The position numbers and the translations under genes are program-made. Of a stretch of DNA of 64,000 nt, positions 13,894 to 26,532 are shown piece by piece. Positions within the stretch are counted from its first letter, which is position 1. Every line of letters begins with the position of its first letter. Source of the DNA: Diprion similis (lineage: Eukaryota > Arthropoda > Insecta > Hymenoptera > Diprionidae). The stretch is taken from assembly GCF_021155765.1 (NCBI RefSeq), contig NC_060112.1, forward strand, positions 1,550,001 through 1,614,000, in the 5' to 3' direction. Under the pieces are notes generated by a model. The model was not told where the DNA came from and ran no database searches. It saw only the letters and a program-made list of their open reading frames with translations.

Positions 13894-14651
13894 CTGTAAA
13901 GCATTCGTTCCTGACGATCGGCCTCCTGATAGATCTTGTAGTACATCGCGATCATGATAATGCCGGGTACCCAGAAACTTACACTGGAGCTGACGACCGC
14001 GTAGAATTGATTAACGTGAAATACACAAACATCCGGATAATTGGAGCGGTATTGAAGGTGTTCGGGTGTCGTATACCAGCCGGCAAATATCGGCACGAAG
14101 CTGACGACCGCCGGCGAGCACCAAACTACGCTGAGCATCGTACCGAGTCTGAGGTTAGTCATGATCAAAGGATAGTCGAGGGGTTGAACGATGGCGTAGT
14201 AGCGATCTACGCTGATGCAGCAGAGGTGGAGGATCGACACGGTGCTGAAGAATACGTCGAGCGAGTTCCACACGTCGCACATGAAGTAACCAAAGAGCCA
14301 TCGCCCGGACAACTCGACGCTCGCGTTGAACGTCATCGCGAATATCGCAACCAGCATGTCAGCAAGCGCCAACGACACCACGAAGTAGTTCGTTATCACG
14401 CGCAGTTTACGGTGTCGCATCACCGACACTATGACCAACAGGTTGCCGAAGAGGGCGCAGAGGATTATGAAACCCATTATGGAGGCCTTAACCACCTGCA
14501 GCAGAACGTGCTCGATCTCTTCGTTCTCCCTCACCACATCCGTCGAGTCATTGTACGACCCATACTCTCCGCTCAGGATTGTCGTCATAACCGTCGACGC
14601 GTTCGTCGAGTTGAATTCTTCCTTGGAGTCCAGCGTTTCGTTGTACTCCAT
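13894..14651 (-). CDS. Octbeta2R: Beta-type octopamine receptor, first coding exon (TM1-TM5), partial gene
   Basis: Class A GPCR for octopamine, normally Gs-coupled and raising cAMP at the plasma membrane of neurons, muscle and other targets. The 253-residue open frame starts at the ATG at 14651. It has an acidic N-terminus with N-glycosylation sequons (NET4, NST14, NAS17, NDS34). Visible landmarks are N70 in TM1, LALAD with D98 in TM2, C125 and C209 for the extracellular disulfide, amine-binding D132 in TM3, DRY at 149-151, W177 in TM4, the TM5 serines 221-223 and 225, and P229. It ends in [11 protein letters not shown] followed by a GTGAGT donor after 13894 (phase 2), where the TM5-TM6 loop begins. 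TM6, TM7 and the tail must lie on later exons to the left; none is visible here. A CACAG acceptor lies about 25 bases upstream of the ATG, so a separate 5' UTR exon is likely. The beta-receptor family is clear. The subtype is less so: Octbeta2R is favoured by the [10 protein letters not shown] loop, recalled from family knowledge. Confidence 0.93.
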
Positions 14652-15787
14652 GTCTTATCGCCGGACTAGCCAACTGTGATCAGTCACAAGCCAAGGTACG
14701 AACCGTCCTTTTCTTTCTCGATTTTACCACCAGACGAGTGTCGAATCTCGCGTGGGTTTTGACTTGATCAAGGTTTGGCCGTATCATCGTTTCCTCGTCG
14801 ATTTGCACTGCATTATACCCGTAACCTCTATTCTTCTCCTTTGCTCTTCATCGTCGGTTTAACGTTCTCAAATCCAAATTTTAGCATCAAGCAAACCGGG
14901 CGAAAATACTGTCTGGATTAAAAATCTAAACTGATGGATCGAGGCGCGACAACTCGAGACTCCTTTCTCTGGTTTGGGACGTTCTTCATGTTTGTTTGGT
15001 TGCCTGGAGGCCTGGTGAAGTTCCCGTCACGCTTCGACTTCCTCGCATCTCGCAATGTCCCCCTGAAATCAAGGGTATATAACATGTATTCTTCTCCTTG
15101 TCTCCGTTTCAACTATACACACTGCTTATTCTTACTAGAACTTCATCGGTTACTGCGAAATAGACTTTCTCGTTTACCCCCGTCGCCCCTCCCTGCCCAA
15201 TCAGAAAACCAATTACGTACAACGCTAACTTCACAATATTCCTGCAGTATTTCATCAATTTGTCAAATTGTTGGCTTGCTTATATCCTATAATAATAACT
15301 ATGCCAAAAACAGTTGAACCCCCGGTTTGTGATCGATCATTGGGGAGGAAAATAACATGGACAATCCGTGAGCGTGAAAATTTTTTTACCAAGGGCAAGG
15401 TGGAAATTGAAGTGTTCGAAGAAGGGCGAAGAAAAAGATATTAACGGGAGGCAAGCGCCAGCAGTAAACAAGCAATTAACGAAGCTGCTTTTAGCATTAT
15501 TAGCTTGGGACTTTGAGTGTGTGTCTGTGTGTATTCTGGGAAATTAGGTGTATAGGTTGTATGTATTGAATACCGTAGCGGTTAACAAGTCAAAGATCGT
15601 CACGACTTTGGACGTGGTTGTAGTCTACACAAGTATATTATGCTCATAATAATGTTATTCATTCCGATAACGCGTTGCAATCCCAAGTAATTCGGATACT
15701 CAATTAGTATGACAACAGTTCCATTGAAAATTTCATTTCGTAAGAATTTTCGATCTTATCAGAGTGCTGCAAGTAGTGTATGTTAAT
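14652..15787. other. Upstream region of the octopamine receptor exon
   Basis: Has the CACAG acceptor-like site close to the ATG and otherwise no recognised feature. Confidence 0.4.
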
Positions 15788-16654
15788 TACTAATTACAAA
15801 TGTAATTTGTAATTCAAAGAAAAACAATTACTAATTACAATTTTTATTTGTAATTAGAAAAATAAAAAATACTAATTACGTTTACAATTTGTCATTAGAA
15901 AACTTTCAATTACAGATTACGAATGTAATTAGTATCGAATTCTCTTCTAATTACAAATTACGATTGTGATTAGTATCGAATTTTCTTCTAATTATAAATT
16001 ACGAATGTAATTAGAATCGATTTTAGCTGTAATTGAATTTTCCAAATGTAACTGATATCGTTTTTCTGAATAATTGCAATCGTACTTCGGGTATGTATGG
16101 GTTATTCCAACGATATATGAGTGACTTCGAGTATATATGGGTCATTTAATGTGAGTATCAATAATTTCGATAATTTTTCAGTCATCCCAATAAAATTACA
16201 CTGACTTTTAAGCTCACTTCGATGCTGAGTATAAAACACAATTGATTTGTCTGAATATTGTTTTAAAAATATTGTGTGAATGTAATTAATTTACTTGGTG
16301 TAATTAATTAAATCAAGATTACTAATTATATTTGTAATTCATAATTAGAAGAAAAATCGATACTAATTACATTCGTAATTTGTAATTAGAAGAAAAATCG
16401 ATAGTAATTGCACTTGTAATTTGTAATTAGAAGAAAATCCAATACTAATTACAAATGTAATTTGTAATTAGAAGAAAAATCGGTACTAATTACATTCGTA
16501 ACTTGTAATTAGAAGATAATTCGATACTAATTACATTAGTAATTTGTAATCGAAATTTTTCTAATTACTTACTTTTTTATTCTTCTAATTACAAATCAAG
16601 ATTGCAAGTAGTACTTGTATTTCTTTTAATTACAAATTACATTTGTAATTAGTA
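15788..16654. mobile_element. Foldback-like element: long inverted repeats made of 41-bp tandem units
   Basis: The right arm (about 16310-16654) carries AATTAGAAG starts at 16343, 16384, 16425, 16466 and 16507, exactly 41 bases apart. The left arm (15788-16040) has the reverse-complement unit with matching positions 15903, 15944 and 15985, again 41 apart. The outer ends also pair (TACTAATTACAAATGTAATT on the left; its complement on the right). The arms flank a roughly 270-bp non-repetitive core. This is the architecture of Drosophila FB elements, whose terminal inverted repeats are tandem arrays. No coding frame was seen. Confidence 0.8.
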
Positions 16655-19600
16655 CTTAGCATATAATTAATTAAAAAAATACCCAACACTGATCGTAACG
16701 TCGCCAGCGCTGCAATCGTCATCATTATCGTCGATAATTTTCATTCTCATGGATTTATTTATGCACCAATACCCCGCGCGGTTATCGTATCGCCTACTTA
16801 TACCTATAAGGTATGTATAAGGTATACATCAAAAAGCAATTAAACTGTCACCGCAACCTATTACCTACCCCCCTTACGTTATGCGAACGTATATACCTAC
16901 GTACATACGTATGTACCTAACCACCCTCACTATGTGTATAATAGATAAGCACTCGCTCACTCACTCATTCACTCACTCGGAGTACCTACTCGTTTTTCAC
17001 CCTCTAATCGATCGGGCTGTTCCGATCCTTCGGCCCGTGTATAGATATGTATATATAGTACATTAAGTACATCACTGTGTACATACTGTCACGGTATGTG
17101 CACAGATAAATTTACAACAAATTAATGTACCCTGATTCTTTCCATCTTTCTACCCTTTCAATGGTCTCATTTAATTCTTACACCTTCTGCCCTAGACATA
17201 CTTCCATATTACACCTATATTTTCGCAACTATCATATCGTTATACGTATGAGGGTGTCCACCTCAATACAACACTCCTTCTACCCTCACATTCTCTGATT
17301 TGATCCATTTTTTTATTTTGTTATAGCTCTAAAACATTCTTCTGAATTTTTTTGGATTTTCTGTACCAACCCTTTGTTACGGGGTAGATTGTATAGATCT
17401 TGATGAGCTGCTACCGGGAGCTATACCATTCAACTTTTTCAAAATCGAGTCCTTCCACCTTCACTCATTACCTGCATCGAGAGTAGCGGTAGGTAAGTGT
17501 TCAAACCCTAAAATAGCCAAATAAGCACCTTGGCTGGACGTAGTGTATGTCCTATATACTATATATATATATATATATATACAATTGATTTATTGTGAAA
17601 TATATGATGGAAAGTACAATCAGAATATGTGGAGGAAGAGAGCAAGAGAAATTGTTCGTAAGAGGGACGAAGGAAGAATTCAGTTTCATTTGGAATTTGG
17701 AATGAAAAATTACTTAAAAGTGAGTATATGAGAGGGAGGATATAAGAAAATAATGCAGGGTATAAGGTAACTGAAAGAGTGTGAGAAAAGAATCTGAGGT
17801 TTGAAGGACGTACCACCTTTCTGAATGGTAAATTTTTTTAAACTTGAAATTCTCACCAATTTGTAAATTCTGTAAAAATTTACGGAAATTCTGTAGATGA
17901 CATGGTTAAGTTCTCCAGATCTCATTTTCCTTTCCCAAAATTTTATACTCACTTTACACCCTTCATCTTCTCCCTATCGTCACCGAGTCAGCAGGTTTAT
18001 CTCTAAACTCCAACTAGCGAGGTTCCTACGTTCTCTAAACTCGTCACTTCGATCCCAGCTTTCGCGCAAGTCACTTCTAATTATACCTTTTCATCCCCCA
18101 ATCCAATCCCTTTCCCTAAGCCCACTCCTTTACATTGACCACTGTCCTAATTCAATTACTTGATCATTATCAATAAGCCAACTAGACCATTCAAATCGTG
18201 TGTCTCCCATAAAACTGACCCCTTCCTTCTTATATCATTTCCTGCATTAGGAATAGGGACACGTAAGTGCATAATCGACGAGTACGAACCATAACATAGC
18301 CAAATCGCTCGTTGAAGTCTACGTGTTCTACCCCGAAATATCGTAGAACAACTTTCCACTTCCCAAAAAACGTGGGTGAAAATTTTATATTATTTTTTAT
18401 TCATTGTTGAATAGTTTAATTCGACAAAACGCGTCACCGATGACCTCTGCCATTCTACAAATGCCGGTCAATTGGTGGTTCATGATATTTTAGGAAACAG
18501 AGAATGAAAAGATTCAGTAATCCAGCTGGTTGATGATTTGAGAATTTATTTTGATGACAGAATCACTTTTTTCTAAATACTATCTAGTATTGTTTACATC
18601 AAAGTTTATATCTTGAATACGATTATTCAACTTTCCCTATAAAAAATGATGCACATTTTTTTTTTCTTGATCGCCATATTTTGAATTCTTTGCATCGGAT
18701 TTCGTATCTGTTCATTTTCGTTTCATATTACTGCTTTGCTTTATATAATGAATTCTAGGGCGCACTCAAAACGACAGCGAAACGCGAAATTATATTCATA
18801 AATCTCAATCGCCTTGAGAATTTTTATCACGCCTTACAACATGTGTGATACGTATTCGCATGCCCTTTTCACACTCCGTACATTGTACGTTGTGAATGTC
18901 TAGATTATTCCTCTTACTTTTCTGATCTATATGCTTCGCGCAAATTTACTATTTACATTATGTAGAGCTTTACTCCTATTAAGTATTGCTTGTGGTAAAG
19001 GCTTTCACTGCATTTGAACTAATTGGCTTCAAGTACACGTTTACACATGTTTAAAATTCAACGTTCTATATTTTCCGCAACGATTCGCTTTATCTCGGCG
19101 AACGAAATTTTCTCAACTCGGATGTAATAATATAAGTATGTATAAGGCAAGAATGAAGCAAGAAGAGACATTACACCGAGAATTGTTCTAAGAAAAAACC
19201 TGTTAGAGGGTTGTAACTAGTCTAATTTATCGGCGTAGCCAACTGTGTAAAAATGTTACTAGCATGACAGGAAGAGTGACCTCAGCGACGTCGTGACTTG
19301 ACGATTCTTAGAGTGCGTTTCCAAACTAACCGGCGGTGCTAAAAACTCCGTAAGACAGAGGCAGAGCTATACAAGAACTCCCAGCGCAAAAAAGATAAAA
19401 GAGTCGCTTCTAGGGAATTTAATTCTTGTCAGCGAAGGTTTACTCCAGTCTACGAGCACGAATATCAGCCAATCAAAATAAAGCAAGTTGATTCGCGTAT
19501 ACTACGATCAGGTCGTTTCAAGAACTCTTGGTAAGCACGTGAAATATAATAAAATAAAATAATAAAAAATAAAGTGAAATGAAAAAAAGATTGAAGAAAG

Positions 19601-20490
19601 GAAAGAGAGTAAAAACTAAGCGAGAAGTAGCTGGAACGAAATGAAACTGAGCTGAATAAATGTTTCAAATGGGGAACAGGCGAGCGAACGAACGATAGAG
19701 AAGAAGAAAGTGAAAGAGAAAGAGAGGGTGAAGAAGTAGAGGCTCTTATTGAATTGCAAAGCTCAGGTGTAATTCAATTCGGTGAAATATTTTATTCTCT
19801 TTTCGAAATTATGAATTTTCATTTCGTCTCTATCTTGATAGTTAATTATTTCACCTAATCTTTTCGGTTAAGGTTTCACACATTATAGAAGGTACACGTA
19901 AATAATTGAGGATGATCAGGTCGATCTTTGCCGTAGAAAGGCCCTAGACTCTCTGTTCTCTCTCTCTCTCTCCCATATAGTATAATCCCGACCCGATCCT
20001 ATATCCCATTATCATCCTTGTTCTGCTCCTCGTCCTGCTATAGCGAACAGAAACTCAGCAGCAGCCGTTTTTCGGTGGGATTAATTGCCCAGAGGTATAA
20101 CGGGGATGAATCATCCCTCGACCGCCGCCCCAGCCATGTCTCTATATAACAGGGCCTCTATAAGATAAGGTGGGCACGCTTCGGTCGTAATAGGTATCTA
20201 TATATGCGCTTCGCGAAAAAGACAATGCCGCTCGCGTTTTGATAAGGGTTCTGCTCAACGCTGCTGCTGTTCTCCACTAACGGAGTAGGTGTAATAGTTG
20301 AATGCCGGGTTATTCCGTGCATGTAATATTTTACTGGTAATTTAACACGTGGTTAATTCGCCTGTATTGATGCAATTCGGAGTACACTCTCCAATCCAAT
20401 GATAGATTGAGAAGTCAGTCAATCGCAAACAAAAGTTGCTCGTCAAAATCTGGGTAGCAAAAAACGCGTCGACTTTTTATAAAAAATATA

Positions 20491-20580
20491 CTCTGAGAGA
20501 GAATTGCACTAATTCAAGGGGATTTTGATCAAATATTTACTCTGACGATGAATTGCATAAATGCAGGCGGATTTGCCTTG
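20491..20580. repeat. Short 49-bp direct duplication
   Basis: Two diverged copies of a block beginning CTCTGA and containing GAATTGCA lie 49 bases apart. Weak and of unknown meaning. Confidence 0.4.
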
Positions 20581-21261
20581 GTTTAAGTTACCCTCATGCC
20601 AGAAGTCGTTATGTACGAAACAGCGAGCTTTACGATTTCCAGACCGAATAAACTGGATCATTACTGCATTCGGTACCCAGTATCAAATCTAGTTACAGCT
20701 GCAGAATAATCAGAGGCGGAGAAAAAGGGAGAAACAGAGAGCACCGTGGCAATAAACTATTTGTTTTATTTAAACGCAGAGAAAATCCCAGCGAGGTCAC
20801 GCAATCTCGACAGGAATTGGATGTTTTTGCATAATTTGTTGAATGGATGTGAAAAGACTCGAGACGATTTTCTTAAATCATTTTTTCAACCAATCAAACC
20901 AAATGCCAATTCATTCATAGAGTATATAGTTTTCGTAGAAAAATTTTATTACTTTTTTACTTAATACAGTCGACACATTTTCATATTCTTGTATTAACAA
21001 CGTCTCGTTATCGATATTCTATTTCCCCAGCTCGCTTCTCTTCGCCTCGCTTTGTATTTTTCATCATTCTGACTGCTCGCCGCTGCCTCTCGGCAGTTGA
21101 AGTCTGACTTCCGATTGGAATATCTTCGAATGAGATGTACAGCCGTTTAATTCTACCGACGACGTGTACCGGATTAAAAGCCTTGCTTGAAATTCAATTA
21201 CCTACCTTGGCTTTGTCGAGTGGCATGATCCAACGGTCCTCCCCTCCCCCTCCATCCGTCC

Positions 21262-21278
21262 ATCCATCCATCCGCCAA
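21262..21278. repeat. (CCAT)n simple repeat
   Basis: Four tandem CCAT units. Confidence 0.85.
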
Positions 21279-22267
21279 TATATCCGCTATATACTCGGTG
21301 CGTTCTCGCCAAAGGGATGAAGATATTCGCATTTCATTACCCTTATACGTTTTTCTCCTCTTTCTCTCTCTATCTCTCTCTCTCTCTTTCTATCTCCGGC
21401 ACAGAGGCTGGTTTACTTTTATTTCCCTTTTATATCGGATCTGTATAAATAATCACCGTTCAACGGTTCATTTGAACATATTTCGTTCATTCAATCGTTA
21501 ACTTTTTCTTTTTCTGTCTCTCTCTCTCTATCATTTTTAACCTGATTACTTTCCGTACCTCCTAATCCTTTCTCTTTCATTAATTTTGTTGTTAAAACAT
21601 ATAACAATAATTATTTTCGTCGTTTTTAATGGTCCTCGTTCCTTTTTGTCTCGTTTTTTTATATTCCTAATTATCGAATATCGTTAATCATTGGTCAATT
21701 CATTATTCACCCCCTTTCAACTGCTTCAATCTTTATTCAATCACTAACTATTCACGTGGTTCACATTAGACGGAAACAAAAAACTTTCTCGGTACGAACG
21801 AAATCACGAAAGCAGAATCCGAATTGACGCTCATTTTTCTTCCATCACACTTTATCTTCCCCGTCGAATACCTCACTGGCACAAAACAACACGCTGCACA
21901 AACACGTTCTCTATTTCAATAGTTTTTTCATTTTGTCCACCGGAATGTTAAAAACAGACTGCCGGTTTAATCAGATTCAAAGTCGGTGACCAAATTCCTT
22001 CGGTACTGTCACCAAGAATGTCCAGAAACTCTAAAAGCAACGCATCGTCTTCTTCTTGTTTGGTAGGCACCTTTCTCCATGCAATCGCACGACTAAACAA
22101 ACATTCAGTTTCAAAGAGTTCCTTCTTCTAACCAAACCTCGTGCGTATAACGATAAACAATTGGAATGCGACTTGTTGCATATTATAATACACAAAAGCA
22201 CCGAACTACTTCCTTTCTCACAATCAGCTGCAGGGATGTAGACTTCTTACAAGACTCTGATTCACCA

Positions 22268-22520
22268 TCAACACGAACTCGCAACTAGAATGTCGAGGTT
22301 CTCGGAAAAATCTGGAACCCCTTGCTGCAGGTCCCGCCGGTTTCGGTGTCGATGGTACGACTGGCGAGGTCGCAGTGAGGCCGCCGAGGCTGGGGGTTGC
22401 TGGAGCTCGTTCCCGCGCACCGTCGGCCACCCCAGGCGGATGCCTGATGCCATGCCGTCCTTTTCACCCCTCGAGCCCCGGCCTGCCGCGGGGTCCACAC
22501 TCTCAGCTCGACCTGCGGTA
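22268..22520 (-). other. GC-rich island, candidate exon of unknown gene
   Basis: A sharp rise in GC content in otherwise AT-rich DNA. On the minus strand one frame has strongly GC-rich third positions. It reads VADGARERAPATPSLGGL, then Pro/Ala-rich sequence and FFREPRHSSCEFVLMVNQSL, followed by GTAAGA, a possible donor near 22248. A second minus frame is also open, and plus-strand frames are open too, so strand and coding status are not certain. It could be an upstream exon of the octopamine receptor gene (about 7.6 kb from its ATG), another gene's exon, or a CpG-type promoter. Confidence 0.35.
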
Positions 22521-22529
22521 TATCTCTAC

Positions 22530-24234
22530 CTACCTTCGATTTCACCCCGTATCCCAAATAATCATGATCATCGATTACAGGATTTATGGATATTGGCGGA
22601 ACAGTTGTCATTTCACTCTCAAGTTGAAAGAAGGTTAATTTTCTAATAGTCTGCACTGTATGTAAGTGGAAGAACTGTGGTGCTATCGATATTGGCTTCT
22701 GTGAACAGCTAATGTAAAACAATTTCTTTGAACAATCTGATGATTTAGCATCAAATAGTCAAACGTTTCTTACCAGTGTCCTTTTAATTAACATAATGAA
22801 GTCAGCGTCGCTTCAGTAATATTTAAGAAGAAGTTTGACTTCCAAACTCATGCAGTTCGCGTGCACAGATCATTGTGATACTGTGGTGATTATGAGGGAT
22901 GCAGATGATCGATTATAATCTAACCAATGATTTGATGTGAAGTATACATCGTCTTGAATTCATGTCGAGTAATTTGCGACATATAGCGACGTTGTGCTGG
23001 GCATTTGATACAATGATGTGTTTTGGTTTTCAACTGCCAAACGACGCAATCGGGTGATCAGAGAAGGGAAAAGAGGGAGAGAGAGAGAAAAATAGAGAGA
23101 GAGTGGATGGTTAATATCGTACATGCGTATGTACTACGAGGGTTCTTTGATCGAGAGAACACTCCCTACGTTTTGGGAAAGAGAGCTGGATATAAAAGGC
23201 TTCTCTCTTCGTATCATTCCTATTTCAACCATGTTCATTTATGTATGTACCGTGCAACGAGTATTATATATATTCGCTCTCTCTCTCTTTCTGTCTGTCT
23301 GTGTATTAGTCGGATTAAAATCGATACTTTTTTGTCCGATCGGTATCGATATGAATCGGTTTCTTATCTGATGTGTAACGTATCCCACAGTATGGGATAT
23401 TCATAATGATGCTGAATCAAACAGATATTTCGTTGCAGATCGGATAAAGTATGAGTCGCTGTAACATATTCCAGCCGTATACATACAATATGTCCCACAA
23501 CTGTAAGAGAAGCCAAGCTTGTTTCAGTCTTATCTTCTTTCATTTACTCTTACTTTTTGCATTTTTTTTTTTTTTTTACTGTTGCACAGCTTTCGATCGC
23601 CGTTTTTTCGATCTGGTTGAAGGCTTAATATGGCATGTAGGTACATACACAGAATATTGTAATAGACGCAGTATGAGGAAAAGAAAAATAACTGAAAAAG
23701 TACTTGAATTATACGATTTATTATCGCCTCTGGTCCGGTGTAGAACAAAAATCAAATGATGTCTCCCGATTACATTATACAACCATAACTGTACAATCAG
23801 TATTAACTTATAAATCTTTGACCGACCTCGAAAGCTGATATCAAAGTTGACATATGGCTCTTACATCGATTGGCTTCCCATGCTGCACGAGCTTATAGAT
23901 GTTGTACCGGGGATTTCCAGCCACGTTGTATACTTTATTCAAGCGTATATGCTACGTCATGTACATACATACATGCATAAAACCCGAGCTCCGTTGAGCT
24001 CCGCGGCTACTCGCGGCCGCGGTATGCGTGTGTCTGTTTAGCTTTCGAACTATTTCGCCGATACGAAGAATATCATTTCATTCTTATTTCCATTTTCCGT
24101 ATTTTTTTTCTCTTCATTTTTGCTTGCTCTATTTCCCCTCATGTTATCCACGATATGGAGTAAAATGATGCTTCCATATATACAATATATACATATACAC
24201 TTTGCGGTACGGAGAGGTATGGCGGAGGGGTGTG
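22530..24234. other. Non-coding stretch
   Basis: GA and CT tracts near 23.07 and 23.28 kb and a T run near 23.57 kb. No gene seen. Confidence 0.5.
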
Positions 24235-24759
24235 CAAAATGAGCACCCTAACAAATTAACGCTTCAAATTGAGGTTTGAATCAATGGATCTTGGAATTTT
24301 TACAGAAGAATAATAGCCCGTCCGATACTGAGTATTGAACGACGTTGCCTGCAAAAATCCGGAAATTGGGGGCATAATAGGTATCTTAGAAATTGTAGTA
24401 ATTTTTAAAAATTGCAAATGTTTTGAATTTATTTTCGTATTTACTTTAGAATATTTTGAACAAGAGTCGGGGGAATGGGCCCCTTAAAAATGATGAGATA
24501 CTTTTTTAAAGTAGGTTCAAAGGCATGATAAATTTATTTATAACCTCACTAAAACCTTAAACACTAAATTATCCATGTCATTGAATCTAGGTGTGAGGAG
24601 GTACGAATCGAAACACTGATTACTGATTTGAATTACCACGCAGATCTGAAAGTTATAGTTTCACGATTACCAAGCGTTCTTATCCTTAGCTCAAACGTCC
24701 GTAAAAAAAGTTTCTCAATTTTTTGATAATATAAAAAATTCTCAGGGGTGCTCATTTTG
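24235..24759. mobile_element. 525-bp element with 15-16 bp terminal inverted repeats
   Basis: CAAAATGAGCACCCT at 24235 is matched by AGGGGTGCTCATTTTG ending at 24759 in opposite orientation. The interior is AT-rich and non-coding. Size and ends suggest a MITE. No target duplication was identified, so the exact borders may be a few bases outside. Confidence 0.6.
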
Positions 24760-26500
24760 TCCGATACGGACCACTTTGCCCGCCCCTCCCCTACATATTG
24801 TGTATATACGCCGCGACGATGAGTGAAATATTAACGGTCCTGTGGAAGAGAAGCGAATAAAAAAACTAACAAGTAGGGAAAAAAGAAAACGAACAAAGTG
24901 AAAAAAAGGTGAAAAAGTACCGCCTCCGTGAAACATGTGGAGAAAATCAATGCACATCACATGCTTGTGTGTACACGAGAAGTACATACTCACATGTACA
25001 TACACCTGCATTTTCTTTGTGTGGGTCACGTGTGATGCATGAGCGTGAAGCTCGGCAGAGGTATAAAAATTGTTATTTTTTTCCAACAAACAAAAGGTAT
25101 TATCGTTACATGCCTAGGTATACTTGTAAGGCATACCATCCCTTCATCATTGTACGTACGTTCAGTCACCGGAAAGCGCGTGAAAAAATAGGTCAACCAT
25201 ATTATGAAAATTAGACACAAGCTATAAAAATCATCCCTAAATGGGATGCAGGATCCGATAGTTAATTAAAGAGGACGAAATACAGGGCATATGTACTATA
25301 AGGCGTGCTATTAGCTGCGGAGCATTAAACTTTCCTGTGCAGGATTTGATATGTTGTGTATTCGGGTAAAAATGTTCAAGAGCATTCAACGAATAATTAT
25401 GACTTGAGCTGGTAATATTAATCTTTTTTCTTTTCACATATAACACAGCACTAAAAAAGAAACTTTTTAGTTGCTGCCCTGATTTTTTTTGTGCTCTGGT
25501 TTTTGAGAACGTAGAATTTACAAATACAATCATGATTATATTAGCTTAGATTAGTATGAGATAGTATTAAAGCTCATATTTGACTGAGATATTCTATTTG
25601 AGATACTTTACCGAAACTCTGATATGCGTTTAAGAAAAAAAAAAATTTCGGAACACCCTAAAAGCCCCCCTTTTGGCTAAACCCGTGGTGCCCTCTTTCT
25701 CATGGCGGGAACAACAAAGTACTATATTTTCTATATTTTTTTCACTTATGTCTGAATGAAGTACCTAAGTATAACTAAAGCTATTGACAGTATTTTTTTG
25801 ATAAACTTTAGATATTTAAAAAAAAATCAAATTTTTCGCCTAAGAACTTATTTTCTTAGTCATATATATAAATCTCGTTAAAATAAAAATCTGGAGCCAA
25901 TTTCGAAAAACTACACTTATACTCCGAGGATCGTTGACATCAAATCTTTGAAAGACCACTCAAATATCAAGGACAACAAAACCACTGTTGACCAGTGTTA
26001 TACACGGAGTACACGACGCAATTTTAATCCTTACACATGAAGAATGAAGCTCATCTACGAGGCACTTAAATGCATCGATCTATATTATTTACTTGGCTTA
26101 AAACCGTGCCGTACATTATATTCGTAATGAAACTTGCGCTCAGTTCCTGTATAATAAGTACTAAACGAACGAAATACGAACGCGGTTGACGGCAGAGTAT
26201 GAGAACACTGTATAGAATATAGTTAGGCGCGTGCGGTTACAACGTGCATTTCACTGCATGTGCAGTGAGTTGTGGTATTTGCGTGCATTGTGCGCTGCTC
26301 GCGTCCAGCGGCATCAGAAGCGCGAACTCTATATCTCACGGTTTTCTCCCACACAATAGCCTGGAATAATGACGATAATTTCCACCCTCCTAATCTTACC
26401 TGCACCGCAGGCACCGAGGTAAACGAGTTTCCAACTTGGCCGTACGTTATATCTCTTAAATTCTTTCCCTTTTATAATCATCGCTGTTATTATATGCATG

Positions 26501-26532
<32 letters not shown>

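Larger units (their letters stand above)
16655..22267. other. Non-coding stretch
   Basis: AT-rich, with small CT, TA and CCAT tracts and the weak 49-bp duplication near 20.5 kb. No gene seen. Confidence 0.5.

Noticed and set aside
14007-14669. 220-codon plus-strand open frame
   Set aside because: It is the antisense shadow of the octopamine receptor exon. Its His/Arg/Val-rich content has no family resemblance.
17559-17952. Minus-strand hydrophobic frames that look like membrane segments
   Set aside because: Come from AT-rich and TA-repeat DNA; hydrophobicity is a composition effect.
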